From Brevibacillus sp. DP1.3A (GTDB taxonomy: Bacteria > Bacillota > Bacilli > Brevibacillales > Brevibacillaceae), in the NCBI RefSeq assembly GCF_013284245.2, contig NZ_CP085876.1:5048001-5112000 (forward strand): a stretch of 64,000 nucleotides of DNA, in the 5' to 3' direction. The notes below the pieces were generated by a model, which was not told the DNA's origin, searched no databases, and saw only the letters and a program-made list of their open reading frames with translations. This document shows positions 16,671 through 25,011 of the stretch, piece by piece (the first letter of the stretch is position 1; the number at the start of each line of letters is the position of its first letter). The position numbers were made by a program, and so were the translations under genes.

Positions 16671-17480
16671 TCAAGCGTTAATAAACTCCATCAGCTTCTT
16701 ATTAAAATCATCCGCCTGACAAATTGGCAAACCGTGTCCACTGTTATCAAACGGAAACAGCTTCGACCCTTTGATTTGCTGCTGGGTGAGCTCGGCGCTT
16801 TTGAATGGGATCAATTGATCGTGAATCCCATGAAAGATTCCGGTTGGCACACGGATTTGACTCAAGTCATTGATTACATTCTCCCTCGATGCTGCTTGCA
16901 TGATTTTGATGAGCGCATAGGACGCGGAGTCCAGCCCCATTTTGACAAACCACTGGAGCGTAGCAGTCCCTAAATTTCGATTGAAAAACTGCAAAGAAAC
17001 CGTGTTTAATAACTCAGGTAAATTGGCGTACATCTGACTGATCAGCCCATCTGCTTGCTCCTTCGGGACGCCGTATGGAGAACCCGGCATTTTCACAAAG
17101 GAAGGAGAAACCGCATCCACTAACGCTAGCTTGGAAATATGGCGCCCCTCATAACGAGACATATACCGAATCGAAATGGCTCCACCCACTGAAAAACCTA
17201 GCAAGACGGCATCCCTTATCTTTAATGCTTCCAAAACGACATAGATGTCATCTGCTAAGCGATCATACGTATAGCCGCTCCACGGTTTGTCCGATTGGCC
17301 GTTGCCGCGTATGTCCATAGCAACACAGCGGAACCCATGCTGAGGAAGTACGTTGAATTGGTAGGAATACATGTTATGGTTGAGCGGCCAGCCGTGAACG
17401 AAAAAAATCGTTTTGCTATTCGGGCCAGGATTGAGGTCTTCAACGAAAACCGTGACACCCTTTTCGACTTCAATGTACAT
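16671..17480 (-). CDS. Alpha/beta hydrolase
   Basis: 269 residues with the oxyanion region FFVHGWPLNHNMY, nucleophile elbow G-F-S97-V-G, an acid in GIHDQLIP and the catalytic histidine in SGHGLP. The layout is that of haloperoxidase-like or esterase members (DIRGNGQSDKPW is characteristic). AGGAGGTAGGGTT lies before the ATG. It follows the DmpA-type peptidase gene by 72 bases on the same strand and may be the last gene of that operon. The substrate is unknown. Confidence 0.88.
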   Translation of the reverse strand: MYIEVEKGVTVFVEDLNPGPNSKTIFFVHGWPLNHNMYSYQFNVLPQHGFRCVAMDIRGNGQSDKPWSGYTYDRLADDIYVVLEALKIRDAVLLGFSVGGAISIRYMSRYEGRHISKLALVDAVSPSFVKMPGSPYGVPKEQADGLISQMYANLPELLNTVSLQFFNRNLGTATLQWFVKMGLDSASYALIKIMQAASRENVINDLSQIRVPTGIFHGIHDQLIPFKSAELTQQQIKGSKLFPFDNSGHGLPICQADDFNKKLMEFINA

Positions 17481-17552
17481 AACCCTACCTCCTGTTTCAC
17501 ACCATGCACCTCTTTACACTCAAGGTATGTCACCAGTTGTAAGGTTATGTTA

Positions 17553-18611
17553 CTACTCTCCTAAGTCCTGACTTGGATACGCATGAACGATGCGTCCTTT
17601 TCTTCCCCTAGTCGTGACTGCTTGCGAAAGAGAGTGGTAGATGGCTTCCTCTGTCGCTTCTGCCGCAGCAGCAAACAGCTCGTTCATGATCGGGTGATCC
17701 TCGCGTAATTGCACGCGGGTTTCCGTAACGGCTGTTGTCTGATGCGGGATTTTTTGAGCTGTGGAAAAAGCGATAACGATGTCGCCGCTCCCGTGCCCAA
17801 AATGGCTCCCCGTTCGTCCCAAGCCGATTCCTGCGCGCTTTGCTACCCGAAGCAGTTGTCGATCACTGAGCGGCGCATCTGTCGCCAGTACGATGATGAT
17901 GGAGCCATCCTCGGACTTCTCTACGGCGTTTTCATTGCTTTTAGAGCTTGTGAACAGATTTGCTCCCAAGAAATCATTTTTGTTGCCAAAGTTGCTGAGT
18001 ACCAAAGCCCCCAATGTATAGACCTGCTCCTCAGCCACAACGATACGAGAAGACGAGCCGATACCACCTTTATAGCCAAAGGCAATCATCCCCGTCCCTG
18101 CCCCGACAGCTCCTTCTTCTACGGCCTGGTCCGTTGCGTTCAGAATCGCTTCTCGAGCATCTTCCGGGCGCACGACACAGCGGCGAATGGAATTGAGATG
18201 ACCATCGTTGCATTCGCCCACGACAATGTTGATCGTCCCGGTCGTGTCCCCGATCTCTTCGTTCGTATCCAGCATGTATTGCAGAGTCCCTTGTGTAACC
18301 GCTGGAACGGAAAACGTATTGGTGAGCATGATCGGCGATTCCAATACCCCCAGCTCATTTACTTGCACGAGTCCCGTCGTTTTGCCGAAGCCATTGATCA
18401 CATAGCTGGCTGCGGTTACTTTTTCGCGAAACAAGCTACCGCCATGTGGCAAAATAGCTGTCACTCCTGTGCATGCATAGTCGTCGTTGTCCAGCTCATG
18501 CTGGATCGTCACATGTCCCACTCGGACTCCGGCTACATCCGTAATGTCATTTTTCTTACCGACCGGCAGCTTCCCGATTGTCGCACCGAGCTGCCGAATT
18601 TGTTTCGTCAT
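17553..18611 (-). CDS. P1-family (DmpA/S58) aminopeptidase
   Basis: 352 residues, normal for this self-cleaving N-terminal-nucleophile-type family. The autoprocessing site is evident as EDG/SIII followed by LATDAPL, with the nucleophile at Ser237. Other family blocks are DITDVAGVRVGH near the start and TGSHFGHGSGDI near the end. DmpA-like enzymes release N-terminal L- or D-residues or beta-amino acids from peptides and esters. GGAG sits 4-5 bases before the second of two close ATGs, which I chose. Next to an M19 dipeptidase, it likely works on short or D-residue peptides. Confidence 0.9.
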   Translation of the reverse strand: MTKQIRQLGATIGKLPVGKKNDITDVAGVRVGHVTIQHELDNDDYACTGVTAILPHGGSLFREKVTAASYVINGFGKTTGLVQVNELGVLESPIMLTNTFSVPAVTQGTLQYMLDTNEEIGDTTGTINIVVGECNDGHLNSIRRCVVRPEDAREAILNATDQAVEEGAVGAGTGMIAFGYKGGIGSSSRIVVAEEQVYTLGALVLSNFGNKNDFLGANLFTSSKSNENAVEKSEDGSIIIVLATDAPLSDRQLLRVAKRAGIGLGRTGSHFGHGSGDIVIAFSTAQKIPHQTTAVTETRVQLREDHPIMNELFAAAAEATEEAIYHSLSQAVTTRGRKGRIVHAYPSQDLGE

Positions 18612-18646
18612 GCACTCCATTCCTTTCGTAAGGCTGTGCCGATCGT

Positions 18647-19582
18647 TTACACGGGACGATTGCGCAGAAAGTTCTCATAGGCAAACCCGCGCACTTCTTC
18701 TTCCTTAAAATGCTTGAGCAGCTCGTTGATCAGGTTTTGGCTCTGACCCGCATGCTCCAAGCCCACGACCTTTGCGGTAATGCCGTCGAAGTCAGAGCCA
18801 AGCCCGATATGACGCACGCCACCGAGTGAACAAAAATGATCGATATGCTTGATCAGATCATCTATCGTGGTTGGTGTCGTTTCATTGATAAACTGAGTGC
18901 AGTAGACGACGTGTACATTCGCGCCTTTGGCAAATAACGCTTTTGCCTGTTCATCCGTCAGATTGCGTGGATGGTCGCAGATCGCTCGTGCATTTGAATG
19001 ACTCGCGATCGGGTATGTAGCGAGCTCAATCGTATCCCAGAAGCTGCCCTCCCCTAGATGTGAGACGTCCGTCAACATTTTATGCTCATTGTGAAACTGA
19101 ACGATTTCCTTGCCAAAAGTTGTCAGTCCGGCATTCCTCGGTTCCAGCGCACCATCCGCAGCGAGATTCGCGAAGTTCCAGGTGAGGCCCACAGAGCGAA
19201 CCCCTAACTGATACAAAATGTGCAGCTTCTTCAAATCGTTGCCGATTGGCTCTACACCTTCCAACGTCAGCAATGCTCCGATCTCACCCTCTTGTAAATG
19301 GTCGAGATCGCTCCAATCACGAATTTGTTTCATTTCTGGATGTTTTCCGAGCACCTCTGTATAAAAGTAATGAATTTGATCCAAAGCTTTTTGAAAACGT
19401 TGCTCCGTGGACAATTCAGGCGATGTCCAGATCGCATAGCACTGCAGCTTTACCCCGCCATCGTGCAGCCGTTTTCTGTTGACGTCTAGCTCGTCCGCAT
19501 CCGCAAAGGACAGAGCCCCATTTTTCTCCCAAATTTTCAGAAGTGCATCACAGTGCAAATCGATAATCGGCATCTTGGTCAT
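18647..19582 (-). CDS. Membrane-dipeptidase-family (M19) metallopeptidase
   Basis: 311 residues, a TIM-barrel zinc dipeptidase. Metal ligands are H10-x-D12 at the start, bridging E108 (LTLEGVEP) and histidines in DVSHLGEGSFWD and ASHSNARA; GLGSDFDG is the C-terminal signature. M19 enzymes cleave dipeptides and accept D-residues at the C-terminal position. It is cytoplasmic (no signal peptide). AAGGGATGG precedes the ATG. First gene of a likely operon with the DmpA-type peptidase, divergent from a LysR gene that probably regulates it. Confidence 0.92.
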   Translation of the reverse strand: MTKMPIIDLHCDALLKIWEKNGALSFADADELDVNRKRLHDGGVKLQCYAIWTSPELSTEQRFQKALDQIHYFYTEVLGKHPEMKQIRDWSDLDHLQEGEIGALLTLEGVEPIGNDLKKLHILYQLGVRSVGLTWNFANLAADGALEPRNAGLTTFGKEIVQFHNEHKMLTDVSHLGEGSFWDTIELATYPIASHSNARAICDHPRNLTDEQAKALFAKGANVHVVYCTQFINETTPTTIDDLIKHIDHFCSLGGVRHIGLGSDFDGITAKVVGLEHAGQSQNLINELLKHFKEEEVRGFAYENFLRNRPV

Positions 19583-19673
19583 CTTTAACCATCCCTTGTG
19601 CTAATTTCCTTTGAGAACACTACCTATTCTGTTAATTTTAAGGTAATGTATTTTGGAGAGCGAATCCAATAAA

Positions 19674-19685
19674 TTATTGCAATAA
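19674..19685. promoter_or_regulatory. Candidate LysR operator
   Basis: TTATTGCAATAA is a perfect 12-base palindrome overlapping a second dyad (CAATAA-A-TTATTG) in the 247-base gap between the divergent dipeptidase and LysR genes. LysR proteins usually bind such dyads there. Confidence 0.4.
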
Positions 19686-19829
19686 GTCACTTAAGAAAAC
19701 ATTATCGAGGTATGTCCGAGGAGGAGCAGCCGCGTTTTTGCGGAAAGTTTAAACACGGTCGCTTTTACACTGTAAAGCACGTAAACTTTTCTACACGATT
19801 TAAAAATTCACATAATGGAGCCACTACTC

Positions 19830-20723
19830 ATGAATATGGAGCAAATTGAAGCATTCATCTTTGTCGCCCTGACCGGGAGCTTCAGCAAAACGGCTGATTT
19901 GCTCTATCTGTCACAGCCCACGGTCAGCATGCGGATCAAGGCACTCGAAACGACTATGGGCTGTAAGCTGTTTCAACGTACGGGTCATACGATTTCTCTT
20001 ACAAAGGAAGGCGATCTGTTCCTTCCCTATGCGAAAAACATCATGCACATGCTACAAGAGGGACAGCAAGCGATTCAGCGATCACAAGGCGATGTAGAGG
20101 GAGAATTGACCATCTCCACCGTTTTTGTCTCCGCCTTTTACATTTTGCCTGACCTCGTCCAGCAATTCCAACAGCTGTACCCCAAAATCAAGCTGACGAT
20201 CCTCACCGGACATTCCCATCAGGTGCTCGATATGGTTCTGAACCACGAGGTGTCATTCGGAATTGCTCGTGCTGTTACCCATCCACAGATTAACCGGATT
20301 CAACTGATGCCGGATGACATGGTCTTAGCGATTTATCCCGACCATCCATTTTCTTTCCGCCATCAGGTCTCCATTGAAGAAGTCGCACGTGAACGACTGA
20401 TCTTGTTCAATCGGGGCTCGCTCGACTGGAAGCTGATCAACAATGCATTCAGCCATTTTCAGCTACAAAACAATGTCGTCATGGAGGCTGACAACATCGA
20501 GGTCGTGAAGCGGATGGTTAAACAACGGCTGGGCATCGCCTTTTTGCCTCGCTTTGCCATCTCCAAGGACTTGAGCGAAGGCGAGCTGCAGGAAGTAGAC
20601 GTCCTGAACCTGCCGCAAATCAACCGGAACTTCGAGCTGATTTACCTCAAGGATACACCTGTTCACGGGATTATGCGTACGTTTATCGACTTTTTGATGC
20701 AGAGCAAAGCCTTGCAGCAGTAG
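19830..20723 (+). CDS. LysR-family transcriptional regulator
   Basis: 297 residues. The N-terminal winged helix-turn-helix (1-60) contains FSKTADLLYLSQPTVSMRIKA. A two-lobed effector-binding domain fills about 90-295. The reading frame extends to 19815, but GGAG at 17-20 with nine-base spacing supports the ATG at 19830. Divergent orientation to the M19 dipeptidase/DmpA operon makes that operon the probable target. The effector may be a peptide or an amino acid; not shown. Confidence 0.9.
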   Translation: MNMEQIEAFIFVALTGSFSKTADLLYLSQPTVSMRIKALETTMGCKLFQRTGHTISLTKEGDLFLPYAKNIMHMLQEGQQAIQRSQGDVEGELTISTVFVSAFYILPDLVQQFQQLYPKIKLTILTGHSHQVLDMVLNHEVSFGIARAVTHPQINRIQLMPDDMVLAIYPDHPFSFRHQVSIEEVARERLILFNRGSLDWKLINNAFSHFQLQNNVVMEADNIEVVKRMVKQRLGIAFLPRFAISKDLSEGELQEVDVLNLPQINRNFELIYLKDTPVHGIMRTFIDFLMQSKALQQ

Positions 20724-20771
20724 GTTAGCCACCACATTCTATTCATACAGATCCCCTGGAGGTGATTTCCC

Positions 20772-22340
20772 ATGTCGTCTCATCTATTCGAACACGTAGC
20801 CAAAACACCCACTCTGCAGCAGCCCTTCCACAAAACGATGCCCCCACCTTCTGCATCCATCAAGCGAGATAGCCCGTCACACCTTATCCAGCTGCAGAAG
20901 TCGATTGGAAATCGTGCACTGATTCAATTAATGAAATCCCAGAGGCAGGGAATCGTGCCTAATAAACAGCCAATTCAACGCTTTAAAGACGAAGATGGCC
21001 ATAATACGGCTCGTCGAGCAACCGCAGAAGAAGCTAGAAGCGAAGCTTTTCAAAATGATGAGATGCAAATGGATCATACCATCTCCCAGCATTCGCTTAT
21101 CACGTTGAGCGAATTATTAGAGGGTATCCGGCAATTGCCGAACGAAACATTTAAGGCAGCCAAGGAATCCTACGCTCAACTTATAAGCGAAGTAAAAGAT
21201 GTCTCCGATAACGATGAAAAATGCACGAGGATTCAATTGGTGAATTTCTATAAGAACTTGGTGCCTGGATTTAAAGAAACGACTGGGAATCCCGGTTCAA
21301 AATTCGATCCTCAAATTGAGATGGTAAGCACGGCTAAGGAGTCGACAATCATCGCCAGAGAAAAGGCAATCTCTGAACAACTAAGAAAAATCGATTCGTT
21401 TATACGTAAGCTCTACCATTTGACCATGCTGTTTCCAAAAACGAAGCAAGATGATGATCTGGCCGAAGAGATGGATGAAGAGCTTTCCAAAATAATGAAT
21501 GATATAAAGACCTGCTTGGAGAAAGTGCGTCAGGAGTTCACGAAGGAACCAGGCTATGATGAAACCATCTGGTACAAATCTGAAACGAAAAATGTGAAGC
21601 GTGTACCTGCAGAATGGCTAAAAACGGGAGCAAGCAAGTTAGAGGATTTGGGCTCAGAGCAGCATTTATTAGGGTATGGAAAAGACAAAACAGCGAAACC
21701 AAACACGCAAGACACACAAGACGTACAAGACGTACAAGATGCTTTCAAGGAAGCGACCTTTACTTGGGATTACCAGCTAACCAAATTTGATGAAAAAATC
21801 AAAGTGAAAGTAGTCATTTCCGAAAAATGCTGGAAGCACATTTACGCTCGGCATAAGTTGGAATACTTTGCGGGCGATGTGCAGGCGATCAATACATTTT
21901 GGAAAGACGATCCACATGGAACAATTACTCAAGAGCTCCTAGAGCCCGAGATCAACCTTCTCATCGAGAGATCGAAACTCTCATTACGAGATTTGCAAGA
22001 GGGGGATACAGATGCGATAAACGAAACAGCACACCATTTGTTCTTCCAAGGAAATATAGAAGTGGTGGAGGAAGTACAAAACATCGCCGAACCTGTAGCG
22101 AACCCCCAACCAGTAAACAAAAGTAAAAACAAAAAGAGGAATCAAAAAAAATCCCCCAAGACTGAAATCAAGCCCCCCATTAAAAGCATCCACATCACAT
22201 TGGAATCCGTGGCACCACAAAGCCCCGAGCTAGCCTACGCAGTTGAACCCACTCTTCTGCAAAATGAATATTACAATAAACGAGAGTTACAGAGACTATT
22301 TCCCCCGAAACAAGGAAGTGAGAGCGTCGAAGAGGAGTAA
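20772..22340 (+). CDS. Large cargo/toxin-like protein with LQ-IGNRA leader
   Basis: 522 hydrophilic residues without signal peptide or membrane segment. Residues 38-54 (LIQLQKSIGNRALIQLM) followed by PIQRF at about 67-71 match the leader seen in many DUF4157-type proteins associated with extracellular contractile injection systems. The centre is helical and acidic. Around residue 315 a 9-base direct repeat encodes DTQDTQDVQDVQD. A possible catalytic region has W354-K-H356-I-x-x-R360-H361. The C-terminal 100 residues are lysine-rich then Pro/Glu-rich. GGAGGTGA precedes the ATG. AT-richer than its neighbours and no partner gene adjacent, suggesting an orphan effector. Function is inferred. Confidence 0.75.
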   Translation: MSSHLFEHVAKTPTLQQPFHKTMPPPSASIKRDSPSHLIQLQKSIGNRALIQLMKSQRQGIVPNKQPIQRFKDEDGHNTARRATAEEARSEAFQNDEMQMDHTISQHSLITLSELLEGIRQLPNETFKAAKESYAQLISEVKDVSDNDEKCTRIQLVNFYKNLVPGFKETTGNPGSKFDPQIEMVSTAKESTIIAREKAISEQLRKIDSFIRKLYHLTMLFPKTKQDDDLAEEMDEELSKIMNDIKTCLEKVRQEFTKEPGYDETIWYKSETKNVKRVPAEWLKTGASKLEDLGSEQHLLGYGKDKTAKPNTQDTQDVQDVQDAFKEATFTWDYQLTKFDEKIKVKVVISEKCWKHIYARHKLEYFAGDVQAINTFWKDDPHGTITQELLEPEINLLIERSKLSLRDLQEGDTDAINETAHHLFFQGNIEVVEEVQNIAEPVANPQPVNKSKNKKRNQKKSPKTEIKPPIKSIHITLESVAPQSPELAYAVEPTLLQNEYYNKRELQRLFPPKQGSESVEEE

Positions 22341-22346
22341 CAATTG

Positions 22347-22375
22347 AAAAAGCTGAGTCGCTCTCATGCTTTTTT
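22347..22375. terminator. Bidirectional terminator
   Basis: AAAAAGC-TGAG...CTCA-GCTTTTTT hairpin. It overlaps the last codons of the convergent DUF2306 gene, so it serves both directions. Confidence 0.7.
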
Positions 22376-23002
22376 CCGTGCTCGCAATTTCGTACGAATG
22401 ATCATCTCCGCCGTCACGACAAGTCCAATCATGGCGACATATACACCGATTGTGTAGCTGAGCTCATACGGCAATCCTACTACCTTCTCTACGATCAGCT
22501 TCACGAGATGAATCGCCATGTTGGTGAACAAGAAGACGAAACTCCGGACCATCCATTCCTTATGCTTCATGACTTGGCGCTTTTTAATTTTGACGAGTGC
22601 CGTAATGGTGATGGCCGGCCAGATGACGTTCAACAAGTGGAAGGGCCAACTCGCCACTTTTCCACCCGTTACATAAGGGGCCATAAATCCCGAGGTGACT
22701 ACCACAACCAACACACTAAAAAGATAAACATAGCCTGTTACTTTATGTAGCTTGCGGTTCTCTGCGAGCAGCTTGTCCGAAAAGTTAGCCACTCCACAGA
22801 CCAGGGCAATCAGAGCGAAAAACAAATGGACATACATCACCGTAAGCCAGATCGATGTGTTCATTCGCTCTTTGTTGTAATCAGACTTGTGACTGAGAAA
22901 GCCTTTCGCTTCTGGATCGATGAGAAAGTTTTGCACAAGTGCATACGTGATCGCTATACAAGCGACGAAAATGACAATCGAATACGGTTTGATACGGTTC
23001 AT
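22364..23002 (-). CDS. DUF2306-type membrane protein
   Basis: 212 residues from the ATG at 23002 with about seven hydrophobic helices. The arrangement HLFFALIALVCGVANFS...RKLHKVTGYVYLFSV with conserved histidines matches predicted heme/quinone-type membrane proteins of the DUF2306 family. The frame continues 28 codons upstream, but that part is basic, non-hydrophobic and covers the operator region. It is divergent from a TetR gene and likely under its control. Function is unknown. Confidence 0.75.
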   Translation of the reverse strand: MNRIKPYSIVIFVACIAITYALVQNFLIDPEAKGFLSHKSDYNKERMNTSIWLTVMYVHLFFALIALVCGVANFSDKLLAENRKLHKVTGYVYLFSVLVVVVTSGFMAPYVTGGKVASWPFHLLNVIWPAITITALVKIKKRQVMKHKEWMVRSFVFLFTNMAIHLVKLIVEKVVGLPYELSYTIGVYVAMIGLVVTAEMIIRTKLRARKKA

Positions 23003-23031
23003 CCTGTCACACAACCCTTTGTTCAATTTTT

Positions 23032-23052
23032 GAGACCGGACAGTTCGGTCTC
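23032..23052. promoter_or_regulatory. TetR-type operator candidate
   Basis: GAGACCG-N7-CGGTCTC is a perfect inverted repeat in the gap between the divergent DUF2306 and TetR genes. A related half-site TAGACCG lies nearer the TetR start (about 23118). Confidence 0.55.
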
Positions 23053-23151
23053 TTTTGATTTTACATGAATGCCTTCTTTCGTACATGAGAGAAATGTTAC
23101 AATAACTTGGACGAATATAGACCGTGTTGGCCGAATGAAAGGACTATCGCG

Positions 23152-23742
23152 ATGCGAAAAGGCGAAAAAACAAAGCTGCATATTATCCAGAAGTCAGCCG
23201 AGCTGTTTAATCAAAACGGTTATACAGGAACCTCCATGCAAGACATCATGGATGCCACGGGACTTACCAAAGGCGCTCTCTACAGAGGTTTTGCCAGTAA
23301 AGATGAAATAGCAATCGAGGCCTTCAAATATGCTGGTGAAGTATTGAATGAACATTTTGCGGCTGCGCTAGAAAAACAGGACACAGCCACTGCAAAACTC
23401 GTAGCCATGGCAAAGGTATATTCTGATGCGGTAAACAATCCCCCGCTCCAAGGCGGCTGCCCGCTTCTCAACACAGCCGTCGAAAGCGACCATTCGTTCC
23501 CTGTTCTTCGCAACTATGCCGTCGCCGCTTACCAAGAGACCATATCGTTCATGCAAGGGTTGCTGGAAGAAGGAATCTCCCAGGGAGAATTTCGTGCTGA
23601 AATGGACGCAGAAGCAGTCGCTTCGGTTATCTTCTCTTCCATTGAAGGAGCCATAATGGCAAGCAGACTCACCCGCGATAACAAGCATGTCCATTTTGCC
23701 ATCAAGCATATAGAGCAGCTTTTACAGACATACGAGCCATAG
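23152..23742 (+). CDS. TetR-family regulator (YxaF/LmrA-like)
   Basis: 196 residues. The helix-turn-helix TSMQDIMDATGLTKGALYRGFASKDE is canonical apart from G for H/Y in the usual LYYHF position. The C-terminal domain has GGCPLLNTAVES, typical of the group that regulates exporters and quinone- or flavonoid-responsive genes. AAAGGA sits eight bases before the ATG; the earlier in-frame start at 23107 lacks one. It probably represses itself and the divergent DUF2306 gene through the GAGACCG dyad. Confidence 0.88.
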   Translation: MRKGEKTKLHIIQKSAELFNQNGYTGTSMQDIMDATGLTKGALYRGFASKDEIAIEAFKYAGEVLNEHFAAALEKQDTATAKLVAMAKVYSDAVNNPPLQGGCPLLNTAVESDHSFPVLRNYAVAAYQETISFMQGLLEEGISQGEFRAEMDAEAVASVIFSSIEGAIMASRLTRDNKHVHFAIKHIEQLLQTYEP

Positions 23743-23746
23743 CAAA

Positions 23747-23800
23747 AAGAAAAGAGCAGTCGCGCAGGATGTGATACCCCTGCCCAACTGCTCTATTTTC
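23747..23800. terminator. Bidirectional terminator
   Basis: GAGCAGT...GCAGG...CCTGC...ACTGCTC stem between the convergent TetR and oxidoreductase genes, with A- and T-rich flanks. Confidence 0.75.
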
Positions 23801-23821
23801 ATGGACTGTTCCTGCTAAATT

Positions 23822-24796
23822 CTATTTGATGTAGTGTACTTTTTCATGTCCAAGCAATGCTTCCAGCACTTGCTGTACTTTCACGCCTGTCTCAAACGTA
23901 ACCAGTCTAGCGTCCCCACCGTTAATGGCAATGGACAGCTCATCCAACAACAGGGAGAGACGGTCTTGCTGTGGAATTTCAGCCGGAACGAGCGCTTCGC
24001 CGTGTCCACCCACAAACAGATTGCTCCAGTTCACGACACTCAGCGTCCCTTTTGACCCGTACACGCGATAATCCAAATGCTCTTGGTGCGCGATACCCGC
24101 CAAGCCATTGATCGTAACCGGGGTACCATCTGTCAGACGTAGGAAAGCCGATACACCTGTCTCGCATAGCGCAGGATCTGCTGGATAATCTACCTCTGAG
24201 CGTACTACATGCAAATCTCCGAAGAGCGCGTAAGTCAGGTGAGTGAAATGAGGGAGCACTTCACGGATGAAGCCGCCTTGCTCACGACCAGCCAGCCAAG
24301 GTGTTTGCTGCCATGGACGCGGCCACTGGTGAAAATGCGTCAAGATATCGATGCGTCGGATATCTCCGATTTCTTCGAGTCTGCGTGAGAGCTCAGGAAA
24401 AACACCTTGATAGTAGAGCGGGAAGTTCATCGCATGGACAACCCCTGCGTCATTTGCTGCTTCCAACATTTCTTGCGCTTCTGTCAACGAATTAGCCAAC
24501 GGCTTTTCGCAGAGTAAATGCTTTTTGTGCGCCAGCACATCCAGAGCAATGGCGTGATGGAATTTGGGAGGAACTGCCAAATAGATGACGTCCAGCTCTA
24601 CCTTTTTCAATAATTCCTTATAATCTGTGTACCAAGGCACATCACCGGACTTTTGCGCGGCTTCCTGTGCTCTTTCCGCCGATACATCACTCACTGCGGC
24701 TACTCGAAATTTTTCGTGGGTACGGATAGCATTCATCATGCGTTCGCCCATGACGCCTGCGCCAATCACCCCAACGTTCCATTTCACTTGGTCCAT
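23822..24796 (-). CDS. Gfo/Idh/MocA-family NAD(P) oxidoreductase
   Basis: 324 residues: N-terminal Rossmann domain with VIGAGVMGERM (about 9-19) and the CEKPLA signature, followed by the alpha/beta substrate domain. Family enzymes oxidise or reduce sugars, inositols or similar cyclic polyols. GAGGAA lies seven bases before the ATG at 24796, favoured over the ATG two codons upstream. Monocistronic between two terminator-like hairpins. The substrate is unknown. Confidence 0.88.
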   Translation of the reverse strand: MDQVKWNVGVIGAGVMGERMMNAIRTHEKFRVAAVSDVSAERAQEAAQKSGDVPWYTDYKELLKKVELDVIYLAVPPKFHHAIALDVLAHKKHLLCEKPLANSLTEAQEMLEAANDAGVVHAMNFPLYYQGVFPELSRRLEEIGDIRRIDILTHFHQWPRPWQQTPWLAGREQGGFIREVLPHFTHLTYALFGDLHVVRSEVDYPADPALCETGVSAFLRLTDGTPVTINGLAGIAHQEHLDYRVYGSKGTLSVVNWSNLFVGGHGEALVPAEIPQQDRLSLLLDELSIAINGGDARLVTFETGVKVQQVLEALLGHEKVHYIK

Positions 24797-24945
24797 CTGC
24801 ATTTCCTCTCTTCCTGGTGAATGTTCGTCTTCGTGCCTCTACCCCTTTCTCCATTCATCTGAACATTCCTTCTGAAAAGCTCAGATTGTCAGTTGCGGAC
24901 GATTATGAAGACGTATGGTTTGACCCAGAGATGTTACATGACTGA

Positions 24946-24998
24946 AGAAAACAGCTAGAGAACCGGTATACCAACCATGTTCCCTAGCTGTTTCTTTA
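24946..24998 (-). terminator. Terminator of ileS
   Basis: AAACAGCTAG-GGAAC...GTTCT-CTAGCTGTTTT stem, T-rich on the minus strand, 14 bases after the ileS stop. Confidence 0.8.
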
Positions 24999-25011
24999 TC
25001 CAACCGCTTTG

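Noticed and set aside
17709..18680. 323-codon plus-strand frame
   Set aside because: Shadow of the DmpA-type peptidase gene.
21700..21750. 9-base tandem repeat as a CRISPR or minisatellite
   Set aside because: Only three to four in-frame units inside a coding region; it encodes a short DTQ/DVQ linker.
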